Shown here: positions 8,661 to 16,823 of the stretch, in pieces | How the letters are laid out: each line of letters opens with the position of its first letter | Position numbering within the stretch: the first letter of the stretch is position 1 | Assembly (NCBI RefSeq): GCF_016862975.1 | Contig: NZ_BONZ01000033.1 | Coordinates: forward strand, 1 to 61,370 | Direction: 5' to 3' | Source: Rugosimonospora africana | Lineage (GTDB): Bacteria; Actinomycetota; Actinomycetes; Mycobacteriales; Micromonosporaceae | Length of the DNA: 61,370 bases | Notes under the pieces: generated by a model | Seen by the model: only the letters and a program-made list of their open reading frames with translations | What the model was told of the DNA's origin: nothing | Database searches by the model: none | Position numbers and translations under genes: made by a program

Positions 8661-10163
8661 TCAGGAGCGGTCCAGCCGGGGGAAGGCGACCTCGCGCAGC
8701 AGGATGCCGATGGCGGCCGCGACCGGGATGGCGATCAGCGCGCCGACGAACCCGAGCACCGCGCCGCCGATGAGCACGGCGAGGACGGTCGTGGTGGCCG
8801 GCACCTGCACGGTACGACCGATGATCCTCGGCACGATCAGGTAGTCCTCGACCAGCCGGTACACCACGTAGAAGGCGAGCGTGGCCACCGTCACCGGTAC
8901 CGAGACGGTCAGCGCCACGAGACTCACCACGATCCCGCCGACGGTGGAGCCGACGACCGGTACGAGGTCGAGGATGGCCACCGCGAGCGCCAGCAGGATC
9001 GGGTACGGCACGTGGAAGATGACCAGCCAGACGAACGTGCCCGCGCCGGCGATCAGCGATGTCAGCAGGTTGCCGAGGACGAACCCGCCGACCCTGGTGA
9101 ACATCTCGTCGCCGAGCAGGATGGCGCGCGGACGCCGGCTGGCCGGGATCAGCCGGTACATCAGCCGCCGGATCCGCGGCAGGTCGGCGAGCAGGTACAC
9201 GGTGAGCACCAGCACGGTGAACGTGGACGCGGTGGTGGACAGGACGACCTTGCCCGCGCCCAGCAGCCCGCCGAACACGTCGCCCGCGTTGAGCGACGAG
9301 ACCGCCTTGTTGAGCCGGTCCTGCAGATGGAACCGGGCATCCAGCCGGCCCAGGGTGGTGCTGTGGTCGCGCAGCTGGGCCGCGTACCCGGGCAGCTCGT
9401 GGGCGAACTGGCTGGCCTGCGAGACCAGTGGCGGGATGGCCGCGGCGAGGAACCCGCCGACCAGGCCGATGGTGACCAGGGCCACCACGAGCACCGCGGC
9501 CCACCGGGGCAGCCGGGCACGCATCAGCCACTGCACCGCCGGATCGAGGCCGATCGCCAGGAACAGGGACAGCCCGATCAGTACGAGTACCGAGCTGGCG
9601 TCGATCAGGATCCGGCCGAACACGTACGCGACGCCGACCCCGACCGCTCCGAGCAACCCGACGGTGAACGGTGAGCGCCGGTTGATCGGCCGGCCCGGGG
9701 CGCCGAGGACCGGCTGCTGCTCGGTCAGCTCTTCGGCCTCGTGGATCGCGGCCCGCACCGCTTCCCGGGCCGGCTCGGCGACCGGTGGTTCCCCCGGCTC
9801 CGGCTCGCGTCCCGGCCCGTCCGGCGCCGGCCGGACGTCATCGCCCCGGTCGGCCTCCTCGCCCCGGTCGGCCTCCTCGCCCGGGCCCGTCTTGGCCGCG
9901 AGAGTCCCCTCATCGCCCGGCCCGGCCGCAGGACCCGCCTCATCACCCGGACCCGTCTCGACGCCCGCACCCGCCCCCGCGGCCCGGGCCGCCTCGGCGC
10001 GGCGGTGCGCGCCCTTGCGCCGGCCCGGGACCGACCGGTCCTGCTGGCTCGGCACCGGCTGATCCGGCAGCTGCAGCTCATCCGGCAGCGGTGACTCATC
10101 CGGCGCCTGTGGCTGCCCGCGTTCCATACCCCACCCACCCCACTCGCCATCGGCAGGCACCAC
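8661..10163 (-). CDS. AI-2E family (PerM/YdiK) membrane transporter
   Basis: A 500-residue protein. GTG 10163 has AGGGGG a few bases upstream; ATG 10127 is the alternative start. The first 130 residues are charged and disordered, with EEADRG units and runs of Pro/Gly/Glu. About eight membrane segments follow, including FTVGLLGAVGVGVAYVFG, VLVLIGLSLFLAIGLDP and a C-terminal pair ending GALIAIPVAAAIGILLREV. The family includes the AI-2 exporter TqsA and Na/H antiporter-like members. With no quorum-sensing gene nearby, the substrate is not known. Confidence 0.85.
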   Translation of the reverse strand: MVPADGEWGGWGMERGQPQAPDESPLPDELQLPDQPVPSQQDRSVPGRRKGAHRRAEAARAAGAGAGVETGPGDEAGPAAGPGDEGTLAAKTGPGEEADRGEEADRGDDVRPAPDGPGREPEPGEPPVAEPAREAVRAAIHEAEELTEQQPVLGAPGRPINRRSPFTVGLLGAVGVGVAYVFGRILIDASSVLVLIGLSLFLAIGLDPAVQWLMRARLPRWAAVLVVALVTIGLVGGFLAAAIPPLVSQASQFAHELPGYAAQLRDHSTTLGRLDARFHLQDRLNKAVSSLNAGDVFGGLLGAGKVVLSTTASTFTVLVLTVYLLADLPRIRRLMYRLIPASRRPRAILLGDEMFTRVGGFVLGNLLTSLIAGAGTFVWLVIFHVPYPILLALAVAILDLVPVVGSTVGGIVVSLVALTVSVPVTVATLAFYVVYRLVEDYLIVPRIIGRTVQVPATTTVLAVLIGGAVLGFVGALIAIPVAAAIGILLREVAFPRLDRS

Positions 10164-10233
10164 CGTGCCCCCTGGTGTGAGCTACCAAACCATGACCCGG
10201 CCACGCTGAAGCACCCGACTCGCCCCGAGCTAT

Positions 10234-10250
10234 CGTCCAATCATTGGACG
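10234..10250. promoter_or_regulatory. Perfect 17-bp palindrome, putative GntR operator
   Basis: CGTCCAAT-C-ATTGGACG is a perfect inverted repeat (8-bp arms, 1-bp centre) located 36 bp before the GntR start codon. FCD/FadR regulators bind short dyads of this size in their own promoters. It probably controls the GntR-MFS operon. Confidence 0.6.
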
Positions 10251-10286
10251 TCTGTGGTGGATGGTCGTCCGGGGAGGAGCCGGGAG

Positions 10287-10988
10287 ATGCCCGTCATCAG
10301 CCGTGATTCGCTGGTCGACCAGGCCATCGACTGGATCCGCGGCGAGATCGCCAGCGGCCGCTGGGCGGTGGGCTCCCGGCTGCCGGCCGAACCTGTGCTG
10401 GCCGTCACTCTGGGTGTCAGCCGCAACACGGTTCGGGAGGCGGTCCGGTCGCTCGCCCACACCGGGCTGCTGCAGGTGCGGCAGGGCGACGGTACCTTCG
10501 TCAAAGCCCCGACCGAGGTCGAGGCCGTGCTCCGGCAGCACCTGAAGACCGCCGAGCTGATCCACGTCTTCGAGGCCCGCCGCCCCCTGGAGGCCGAGCT
10601 GGCCCGACTGGCCGCGCGCCGGCGCACCCCCGACGACCTGACACAGTTGGCCGAGGCGCTGGCGCGTCGCGACACCGCCGAGCGGGAACACGACCGGGAG
10701 GCGTTCGTCCCCGCCGACGTCGCGTTCCACCAGGCCATCGCCGTCGCCGCGCACAACCCCGTGCTGGAGACGCTCTACCGCGGCTTCGCCGGCAGCCTCG
10801 GCGCGAGCATCGAGGGCGTCCTGGACGACGAGCACCTGTTCCACCGGCCGTCGGTGTGGCACCACCGGCTGTACGACACGATCGCGGCCGGCGACGAGAA
10901 GGGCGCGGCCCGCGCCGCGACCGCACACCTCACCGAGACGCTGCGAACGCTGTCCGGAAACCGGGACCCGGAGGTACCCGAGGCATGA
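10287..10988 (+). CDS. GntR-family (FCD/FadR-type) transcriptional regulator
   Basis: A 233-residue regulator. ATG 10287 follows GGAGGAG at 10273-10279 with 7-nt spacing. The winged-helix domain occupies roughly 1-75 (GSRLPAEPVLAVTLGVSRNT, then VREAVRSLAHTGLL, QVRQGDGTFV). An all-helical FCD ligand domain follows (FEARRPLEAELARLAA; FHQAIAVAAHNPVLETLY; a late metal-ligand-type AATAHLTE). The stop overlaps the start of the MFS gene as ATGA, so the regulator and transporter are translated together. It likely senses the transported acid. Confidence 0.9.
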   Translation: MPVISRDSLVDQAIDWIRGEIASGRWAVGSRLPAEPVLAVTLGVSRNTVREAVRSLAHTGLLQVRQGDGTFVKAPTEVEAVLRQHLKTAELIHVFEARRPLEAELARLAARRRTPDDLTQLAEALARRDTAEREHDREAFVPADVAFHQAIAVAAHNPVLETLYRGFAGSLGASIEGVLDDEHLFHRPSVWHHRLYDTIAAGDEKGAARAATAHLTETLRTLSGNRDPEVPEA

Positions 10989-12250
10989 CGACCCGCTTCA
11001 CCCAGCCGACCCCGGCCGCGGGCCGAAGCCGGCTCGCCCACACCGGCTGGCTCGTCGCCGGCATCCTGCTGCTCGCCTTCAACCTGCGACCGGCGGTCAC
11101 CAGCCTGCCCCCGCTGTTCCCGGAGCTGTCGTCGCACCAGCACCTGTCCTCGGCCGAGGTGTCGCTGCTGGCCACGATCCCGGTGCTGTCGTTCGGGGTG
11201 TTCTCCGCCGTGGCCGCGCCGCTGGCCCGGCGCTTCGGCGAGGAGCGCGTACTGGCCGGCGCCCTGGTGCTGCTGGCCTGCGGGCTGGCCGGGCGCGCCG
11301 CGCTGCCCGGCGCCCTGTTGTTTCCCGCGACGGTCGCCGGCGCCGCCGCCATCGCGGTGATGAACGTGCTGCTGTCCGGGCTCATCAAGCGGCGCCTGCC
11401 CCGGCACGCGGGGCTGCTCATGGGCCTGTACCTGCTGTCGCTGTACGTCGGCGCGACGCTCGGCTCGGCGACCAGCGTTCCGCTGTACCGGGCGGCGGGC
11501 GGCTCGTGGTTCGTCGTCCTGGGCCTGTGGTGCCTGCCCGCGCTGATCGCCCTGGTGTTCTGGCTGCCACAGACGCGCCGCGGTCCGGCCGCCCGCCCGG
11601 CGCCCGGCGGGGGCACCACCCGCCCGTCCCGATCCGCCCTCGCGTGGCAGGTGGCGGCGTTCATGGGCCTGCAGAGCCTGACTTACTACTCGACACTGTC
11701 CTGGCTGCCCACCCTGTTCCGGGACCGGGGCAGCAGCGCCGCCCAGGCCGGCCTGCTGGTGTCCATGCTCAGCATCACCGGGCTGGTCACCGCGATGCTG
11801 GCCCCGGTCCTCGCCCACCGGCGTGCCGACCACCGGGTCCTCGTGGCGCCCGCGGTCGGCGTGTGCGCCGTCGGCATCCTGGGCGCGTGGCTGGCCCCGC
11901 TCGGCACGGCGGTGATCTGGACCGGACTGCTCGGCCTCGGCCAGGGTGCGGCGCTGGGCCTGGCGCTGTACTTCACGATCGCGCGGGCGGCCACGCCGCC
12001 GACGGCGGTGCGCCTGTCCGCGCTGGCCCAGTGCGCCGGATACCTGTTCGCCGCCACCGGCCCGGTCACCGTCGGGCTGCTGCACGACGCGACCGGTGGC
12101 TGGTCCGTACCGTTCGGGCTGCTGCTCGTGGTCACCGCCGCCGAACTGGTGGTGGGGCTGCTCGCCGCGCGCGACCGGATACTGCCCGAGGCGCCGGCCG
12201 AACCGCCGGCCGCGGTCCTCGCCGGTGCGCCGGCTCAGGCCGGAACCTAA
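10985..12250 (+). CDS. MFS transporter, CynX/NimT family
   Basis: A 421-residue, 12-helix permease. ATG 10985 overlaps the GntR stop. The family-typical FNLRPAVTSLPPLFPEL lies in helix 1, followed by repeated hydrophobic spans and a central loop of Ala/Pro/Gly near 190-210. CynX/NimT members move cyanate, 2-nitroimidazole and small anionic or aromatic compounds. Coupling to an FCD-type GntR gene suggests uptake or export of a small organic acid. Its last 4 bases overlap the convergent gene at 12247. Confidence 0.88.
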   Translation: MTTRFTQPTPAAGRSRLAHTGWLVAGILLLAFNLRPAVTSLPPLFPELSSHQHLSSAEVSLLATIPVLSFGVFSAVAAPLARRFGEERVLAGALVLLACGLAGRAALPGALLFPATVAGAAAIAVMNVLLSGLIKRRLPRHAGLLMGLYLLSLYVGATLGSATSVPLYRAAGGSWFVVLGLWCLPALIALVFWLPQTRRGPAARPAPGGGTTRPSRSALAWQVAAFMGLQSLTYYSTLSWLPTLFRDRGSSAAQAGLLVSMLSITGLVTAMLAPVLAHRRADHRVLVAPAVGVCAVGILGAWLAPLGTAVIWTGLLGLGQGAALGLALYFTIARAATPPTAVRLSALAQCAGYLFAATGPVTVGLLHDATGGWSVPFGLLLVVTAAELVVGLLAARDRILPEAPAEPPAAVLAGAPAQAGT

Positions 12251-12861
12251 GGCATCTCCATCGTCTCGGCCCGGGCGATCTCCGCGAATGCCGCGTCCAG
12301 GTACCCGTCGAGCCGCCGCCGGGCCGCCGCCAGCAGGTCGGCGATGAGCAGCGGTGCGTGCCCCGCGTACCCGGCGGCGGTCGGTACCCGGCTCGGTACG
12401 AGCTGGTCCGCGGGCTGATTTCCGGCGCCGCCGTACACGTGGCCGCCGGTCGGGTCTCCCACCCAGTCGTCGGCCGCGGCGGCCGGTGGCCCGGTGACGT
12501 CCTCGTACGTGACGCCGGGCTCGTGGATGCCCAGCGCGCTGGCCAGTACAGCGACGAGCGTGGTGACGTCGAGGCGGTCGGCGGGCAGCCACGCTGCCGC
12601 GGCCCGGTAGCAGCGGCCCAACACGAGCTGGATGTCGTCGCTGTCCAGGCCGTCCGGGTGCTGCTCCTCCAGCAGGGTGCGGACGAGGGCGGCGAGCACC
12701 TGCCCGGAGTACTCCGGCAGGGACGCGGCCAGCTCTTCCGTGGCGGCGTCGTAGGCGTCCCGGTCCCGGTCGCCGGCCGCCGTGACGGCCTCGCCGATCG
12801 CCAGCCCGATGCCCCGCGCCGGCCCGGGCAACTGCTTCCACGACGTACCCGATCGCGCCAT
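12247..12861 (-). CDS. Hypothetical protein, mostly helical
   Basis: 204 residues beginning MARSGTSWKQLPGPARGIG. I do not recognise a family. The first 115 residues are helical and Ala/Leu/Asp rich. A Gly/Pro-rich stretch (about 120-155, GPPAAAADDWVGDPTGG) separates them from a C-terminal helix ending ARAETMEMP. There is no signal peptide or membrane span. Codon usage matches the neighbours. It runs towards the MFS gene and overlaps it by 4 bp. A 16-bp direct repeat lies just upstream of its start. Confidence 0.65.
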   Translation of the reverse strand: MARSGTSWKQLPGPARGIGLAIGEAVTAAGDRDRDAYDAATEELAASLPEYSGQVLAALVRTLLEEQHPDGLDSDDIQLVLGRCYRAAAAWLPADRLDVTTLVAVLASALGIHEPGVTYEDVTGPPAAAADDWVGDPTGGHVYGGAGNQPADQLVPSRVPTAAGYAGHAPLLIADLLAAARRRLDGYLDAAFAEIARAETMEMP

Positions 12862-12894
12862 CCTTGACCCCCCGCCGCTGCCCTGGTGCGATCC

Positions 12895-12933
12895 GCGAGA
12901 CCGCTACGCCCGCGATCGCGAGAGCGCTACGCC
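12895..12933. repeat. Two 16-bp direct repeats, possible operator
   Basis: GCGAGACCGCTACGCC (12895-12910) and GCGAGAGCGCTACGCC (12918-12933) differ at one base and are 23 bp apart, roughly two helical turns. They lie 34-72 bp upstream of the hypothetical gene that starts at 12861. Between them is CGCGATCGCG, a 10-bp palindrome. Confidence 0.4.
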
Positions 12934-12983
12934 GACACTACCGGCGCGCGCCGGGCGGCCGGTTCGGGGCTCGCGGACATGCC

Positions 12984-13499
12984 CTACGCGGGATCGGACC
13001 GTCCAGCCCGCTCCAGGTCGCGCTGATACCACGTGCCTGGCTTACCGCCGATGTGGGCCGGGTCGGCCGGCCCGATCGGGACGAACCCGGCTTTCGTCAG
13101 CACCCTCTGCGACGCGGCATTCTGGTGGGTGGTGGCCGCCCGCAGCGTGTGCAGCCCGTACTGGGCCGCCGCCAGCCGGCACAGCTCCCGGACCGTCGCG
13201 GTCGCCACGCCACGGCCGGCAACCCGCTGCGCGACCCGGTAGCCGAGTTCCGCGGTGTGGTCTTCGATGTCGACCAGATTGAACCTGCCGAGCACCGATC
13301 CGTCCTCGGCGACGAGCACGTGGAAGGCGCAGATGCCGGCTTCCTGCTCAGCCAGCAAGGCGTTGTACCGATCGGTGAACTGGTCGAAGTAGTCGTCGCC
13401 ACGGTCGGAGATCGAGGCGGCGAAGTAGGCGCGGTTGGCCAGTTCGAAGGCCAGGACCGCCGGGGCGTGATCGGCGGTCAGCCGCTTCAGCTCGAGCAT
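12984..13499 (-). CDS. GNAT-family N-acetyltransferase (RimJ/RimL type)
   Basis: 171 residues. The acetyl-CoA binding motif A is visible in YRVAQRVAGRGVATATVREL. It is followed by the RimJ/RimL-typical NAASQRVLTKAGFVPIGPAD. The N-terminus (MLELKRLTADHAPAVLAFE) fits this class of ribosomal-protein and small-molecule acetylases. The gene stands alone, with the macrodomain gene 90 bp upstream on the same strand. The acceptor substrate is unknown. Confidence 0.88.
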   Translation of the reverse strand: MLELKRLTADHAPAVLAFELANRAYFAASISDRGDDYFDQFTDRYNALLAEQEAGICAFHVLVAEDGSVLGRFNLVDIEDHTAELGYRVAQRVAGRGVATATVRELCRLAAAQYGLHTLRAATTHQNAASQRVLTKAGFVPIGPADPAHIGGKPGTWYQRDLERAGRSDPA

Positions 13500-13588
13500 T
13501 GCCCGACCCTACCCAGGAGGTACGCCGCAGCCACCTGGTTTTCACCGGCGGCAGGCGGCCCCAAGTCCCCGACACCTCGTGCGAGCGT

Positions 13589-14065
13589 TCAGTCGAAGTC
13601 GTAGACCGTGACCGCGATCCCGCGGGCGCACAACGCCTCGCTGATCAGCGGCTCGATCCGCTCCCACTTGCCGCCGGCGAGGCCACAGCCGATGCGTGGC
13701 AGGTGAACGGACGCGCGCAGCCGCAGCGCGTGCTCGCCGAGCGCGGACAGGCATTGCCGGACGGCCTCGTACCGGATCGGCGGGCCGGCGCTGCCGCGTT
13801 TCATGCCATGCTGACCGATCATGTTGGCGACCCAGATGTCGGGCCTGACCTGCACCAGCCGGACCGCACCGAGGCCGAACTCGTTTCCGGCACGACCCCG
13901 GTGCCACTCGCGGTAGTCGCGCTCGGGCTCCGGCCACCGACGCGAGACGGCCAGGACGAAACCCTTGCCCCACCCGCCGAGGTCGTTGCAGATGTGACCG
14001 ATGATCTTCGGTCCGCTCGCCTGCGGGCTGCTCGCGTCGCCGGTCAGGTATCGCAGTGGCGTCAC
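13589..14065 (-). CDS. Macrodomain (ADP-ribose-binding/hydrolase) protein
   Basis: 158 residues from GTG 14065, whose G-T-G-A overlaps the ogt stop codon. The fold is a stand-alone macrodomain. GHICNDLGGWGKGFVLAVSR (about 23-42) is the first ADP-ribose loop with the conserved Asn and Gly-rich segment. LPRIGCGLAGGKWERIEPLI is the second, phosphate-binding loop. It resembles ADP-ribose-1''-phosphate phosphatases and the TARG1/DarG hydrolase branch more than MacroD. Translational coupling to an alkylated-DNA repair gene suggests a role in removing ADP-ribose, perhaps from DNA or repair proteins. That role is inference. Confidence 0.85.
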   Translation of the reverse strand: MTPLRYLTGDASSPQASGPKIIGHICNDLGGWGKGFVLAVSRRWPEPERDYREWHRGRAGNEFGLGAVRLVQVRPDIWVANMIGQHGMKRGSAGPPIRYEAVRQCLSALGEHALRLRASVHLPRIGCGLAGGKWERIEPLISEALCARGIAVTVYDFD

Positions 14066-14694
14066 TCGTGCAGGGTGCCAGCCGTCACCGGTACCGGCAA
14101 CTCCGATTCGCTCGGTCCCGACCCGGCCGGTCCCGACTCGCGCGGACCCGACCCGGCCGATCGCGGCGCAGTCTGGACGGGCGTGCCCGACGCGCCGGTC
14201 GCCTGCCCGCGCTCGAAGTCGAGCAGGTATCGCTTGCGCTCGATGCCGCCGCCGTAGCCGGTCAGGTCGCCCGTCGAGCCGACGACGCGGTGGCACGGCA
14301 CGATAATGCTCACCGGGTTGCGGCCGTTGGCGAGGCCGACGGCGCGGGATGCGGTGGGCCGCCCGATCCGCTCGGCCAGCTCGCCGTACGAGACCGTCTC
14401 GCCGTACGGGATGTCCCGCAGGGCCGCCCAGACGATGCGCTGGAACGCCGTGCCGCCCAGCGCCAGCGGTACGTCGAACGTGGTGCGCCCGCCGTCGAAG
14501 TACTCCGTCAACTGCTCGGTGACACCGGCGAACGGCCCGGGGTCGCGCTCGCCGAACGTCGAAAACGGCGGCTGGTGGCGATGCTGCTCCATGTAGATGC
14601 CGGCGAGCGCGCCGTCCGCCGCGACCAGCGTGAGCGACCCGACCGGGCTGTCGATCACGGTGTGTACCCGATGCTGCACGAGTGGTCCTCTCAT
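14062..14694 (-). CDS. ogt: Methylated-DNA-[protein]-cysteine S-methyltransferase
   Basis: 210 residues from ATG 14694 (MRGPLVQHRV); an upstream in-frame ATG would add 11 unlike residues. The N-terminal domain TVIDSPVGSLTLVAADG and the helix-turn-helix domain (FQRIVWAALRDIPYGETVSY) lead to the active site PCHR with acceptor Cys at about 134, then GYGGGIERKRYLLDFE. It transfers O6-alkyl groups from guanine to itself, once per molecule. A 35-residue Gly/Ser/Glu-rich tail is unusual for the family. The stop overlaps the macrodomain start as GTGA. Confidence 0.93.
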   Translation of the reverse strand: MRGPLVQHRVHTVIDSPVGSLTLVAADGALAGIYMEQHRHQPPFSTFGERDPGPFAGVTEQLTEYFDGGRTTFDVPLALGGTAFQRIVWAALRDIPYGETVSYGELAERIGRPTASRAVGLANGRNPVSIIVPCHRVVGSTGDLTGYGGGIERKRYLLDFERGQATGASGTPVQTAPRSAGSGPRESGPAGSGPSESELPVPVTAGTLHE

Positions 14695-14826
14695 CGCGCG
14701 GATAACTTGTCCTACGCCACCCAGCATTGCCGCCGGTCGTGAGGCTCGCTGGCGGGAAACGGACACGGTGTTCGAGCGATCACCACAGTCACCGACCGCG
14801 ATCACGTACTCCGGCTGGGCCGGCCC

Positions 14827-15468
14827 TCAACCGCGGCGCAGCACCGCCCAGAGTCCCCAGCCGGCGTCCGACGTGACCGCCGACCACGACGCGCCGCCGT
14901 CGGCCCGCTCCAGTACCGAGCGCACCAGCTCGACCGGTACGTGATGCGGCGCCTCCGTGCCCAGCGCGTTGGACCACACCACCACCCCACCGGGCGCCAG
15001 CACCCGCACCACCTCGCCGGCGAACAGCGGCACGTCCGCGAGCACCACGGCGTCGGCCCAGCCGGCCGGCAGCGGCAGCCGGGACGCGTCGGCGATCATC
15101 CGCCACGGCGCCGGGGAACGGCGCAGCATCTCCCAGGTGAGATCCAGGCACACCACCTCGGACCACACCTCGGTCAGCATCGGGGTGAGCAGGCCGGTGC
15201 CGCAGCCGACCTCGACGCACCGGCCGCCGCGCGGCACGTCACCGCGGGCCAGCGCGTCGGCCAGGGGCAGCGGCCGGTATCCGCCACGCTCGTCGTTCCA
15301 GTGCGGCGCCAGTTCCCGGTAACGCCGCACGGCCGCGTGCGCGGCCTCGGGTGACCACGTGGACGGATCCCGCGCCAGGGTGCGCGACGTGCGCTGGACC
15401 TCGTGCGCCTCGGGGCGAACCGGCTTGCCCGGTGACGCCGGCACCACTCTCGGGAGTGTCTGGATCAC
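14827..15468 (-). CDS. Class I SAM-dependent methyltransferase
   Basis: 213 residues. GTG 15468 has AGGA about 7 nt upstream; the longer upstream frame crosses the divergent gene and is rejected. Motif I is VEVGCGTGLLTPM. DLTWEMLRRSP follows beta-2, and LPAGWADAVVLADVPLFAGE is the post-motif region. The chain ends in VTSDAGWGLWAVLRRG. The substrate cannot be told. It is arranged back to back with the GH18-like gene, only 78 bp apart. Confidence 0.85.
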   Translation of the reverse strand: MIQTLPRVVPASPGKPVRPEAHEVQRTSRTLARDPSTWSPEAAHAAVRRYRELAPHWNDERGGYRPLPLADALARGDVPRGGRCVEVGCGTGLLTPMLTEVWSEVVCLDLTWEMLRRSPAPWRMIADASRLPLPAGWADAVVLADVPLFAGEVVRVLAPGGVVVWSNALGTEAPHHVPVELVRSVLERADGGASWSAVTSDAGWGLWAVLRRG

Positions 15469-15546
15469 GTAATGATCCTGCCACGGTCCGGCTGCACCCG
15501 CCTCGCGCGCACGGCTGCGGGTCGTCGCCGTGTCAGGATCGCGCCC

Positions 15547-16710
15547 ATGGTGGAGACTTCCCCGGGCTCGGGGGACGCGGGCCCAGGCAACGCGGAGCCG
15601 GGCGACGCGGGCCCAGGCGACGCGGCGGTGAGAAGTGCGTCCGTGACGGACGCGGCGGTCGCGGACACGGCTACCGCAGGCGGCGCGCCCGGGACACCGC
15701 GGCGCCGGGGGTGGCCGCGGCGCGCCGGCTTCGCGCTCGCCGCCGTCGTGGCCTGCCTGGCCGTGCTGCTGGCCGCCGGCTGGGTGGCACTGGTGGTGGA
15801 GGATTCGGGTACGCCGAGTGCCGCCGCCCGCGGCACCGGTCAGGACGCGGAGTGGCTCGGGCATGCCTGGGTGGACGGACGGAAGTCACAGTCCGATGTG
15901 GACAGACTGGCGGCATCCCTGCGCGGTACCGGCATCCACGACCTGTTCGTCCACACCGGACCGTTCCGCGACGACGGCACCCTGGATCCCGGGCTGCGCC
16001 CCGAGGCACGCTGGTTGATCGGCGCGCTGCACGCGGCGCTGCCCGGCGTGCGGGTACAGGCATGGCTGGGCGCCCACCCGGTACCGGGACAGCTGGATCT
16101 GCGCTCACCCACCACCCGCGCGAACATCCTCACCGCCACCGGGCAGGTGCTCGACGACGGGTACGACGGTGTCCACTACGACTTCGAGCCGGTCGACAAC
16201 GGCGATCCCGACCTGGTCGGTCTCCTCGGCGCCGCGCACCGGCTCACCCGAGCGCGCCACGCGATCCTGTCGCTGTCGGCGAGCCTGCTGGCCCCGCTGC
16301 CCGGCCTCGGCAGCGTCGTCGCGGCGATGCCGGGCCGGAAGGGCGTGTGGTCGCCCGGGTACCTGCGCCGGCTCGCCGGCAACGTCGACCAGGTCGCGGT
16401 CATGGCGTACGACACCGGGCTGTGGACCGCGTCCCTGTACGGCGGCTACGTGCGGCGGCTCACCGGACTCGCGCTGGACGCGGTACCGGCCGGTGTCGCG
16501 CTGTTCATCGGGGTACCCGCGTATCACGACGACAGCCTGCGCCACCACCGCGCCGCCGAGACGATGCCCGCCGCACTACGCGGCGTCCGGCTGGCGCTCG
16601 GGGCGCACCCGTCCCGGCGGAACTTCGGGGTGGCGGTGTACGTCGACTTCACCGCGACCGCCGCCGACTGGTCCCACTACCGGCACGACTGGATGGGCAC
16701 GGCCGGCTGA
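15547..16710 (+). CDS. Membrane-anchored GH18-like TIM-barrel protein
   Basis: 387 residues from ATG 15547; ATG 15472 is an alternative but overlaps the divergent promoter. A disordered Gly/Ala/Asp N-terminus is followed by one membrane anchor (AGFALAAVVACLAVLLAAGW, about 60-80) and an external catalytic-type domain. DGVHYDFEPVDNGDP resembles the GH18 DxxDxDxE strand, with E214 as candidate acid. MAYDTGLWT and VALFIGVPAYHDDS match later barrel strands. No chitin-binding module is seen. It may act on cell-wall or environmental glycan, but activity is unproved. Confidence 0.6.
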   Translation: MVETSPGSGDAGPGNAEPGDAGPGDAAVRSASVTDAAVADTATAGGAPGTPRRRGWPRRAGFALAAVVACLAVLLAAGWVALVVEDSGTPSAAARGTGQDAEWLGHAWVDGRKSQSDVDRLAASLRGTGIHDLFVHTGPFRDDGTLDPGLRPEARWLIGALHAALPGVRVQAWLGAHPVPGQLDLRSPTTRANILTATGQVLDDGYDGVHYDFEPVDNGDPDLVGLLGAAHRLTRARHAILSLSASLLAPLPGLGSVVAAMPGRKGVWSPGYLRRLAGNVDQVAVMAYDTGLWTASLYGGYVRRLTGLALDAVPAGVALFIGVPAYHDDSLRHHRAAETMPAALRGVRLALGAHPSRRNFGVAVYVDFTATAADWSHYRHDWMGTAG

Positions 16711-16736
16711 ACCCATGGGCACGGCCGGCTGAACCC
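16693..16736. repeat. 22-bp tandem duplication over a stop codon
   Basis: The unit ATGGGCACGGCCGGCTGAAC followed by CC occurs twice head to tail (16693-16714 and 16715-16736), with a partial third copy (GGGCACGGGCACG) after it. The first copy carries the last codons and TGA of the GH18-like gene, so the second is an out-of-frame extra stop region. It looks like recent replication slippage. Confidence 0.7.
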
Positions 16737-16752
16737 ACGGGCACGGGCACGC

Positions 16753-16781
16753 TTGACTCGCATTGATGCACATCGAATAAT
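16753..16781 (+). promoter_or_regulatory. Strong sigma-70-type promoter of the GH53 gene
   Basis: TTGACT (16753-16758), a 17-bp spacer and AATAAT (16776-16781) each match the housekeeping consensus at 5 of 6 positions. This is rare in such GC-rich DNA. The -10 overlaps the CebR-like operator by one base. Confidence 0.65.
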
Positions 16782-16794
16782 GGGAGCGCTTCCA
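16781..16794. promoter_or_regulatory. CebR/LacI-type operator
   Basis: TGGGAGCGCTTCCA differs at one base from the perfect palindrome TGGGAGCGCTCCCA known for CebR, the LacI-family cello-oligosaccharide repressor of actinomycetes. It covers the expected transcription start of the GH53 gene, so binding would block transcription. No LacI-family gene is in the window. Confidence 0.65.
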
Positions 16795-16823
16795 GATTCC
16801 GTTCGCACTGGTGGAGGTGGGTC

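Noticed and set aside
16760-16790. Independent second promoter GATGCA/CATCGAAT before GH53
   Set aside because: Spacing and match are worse than TTGACT-N17-AATAAT.
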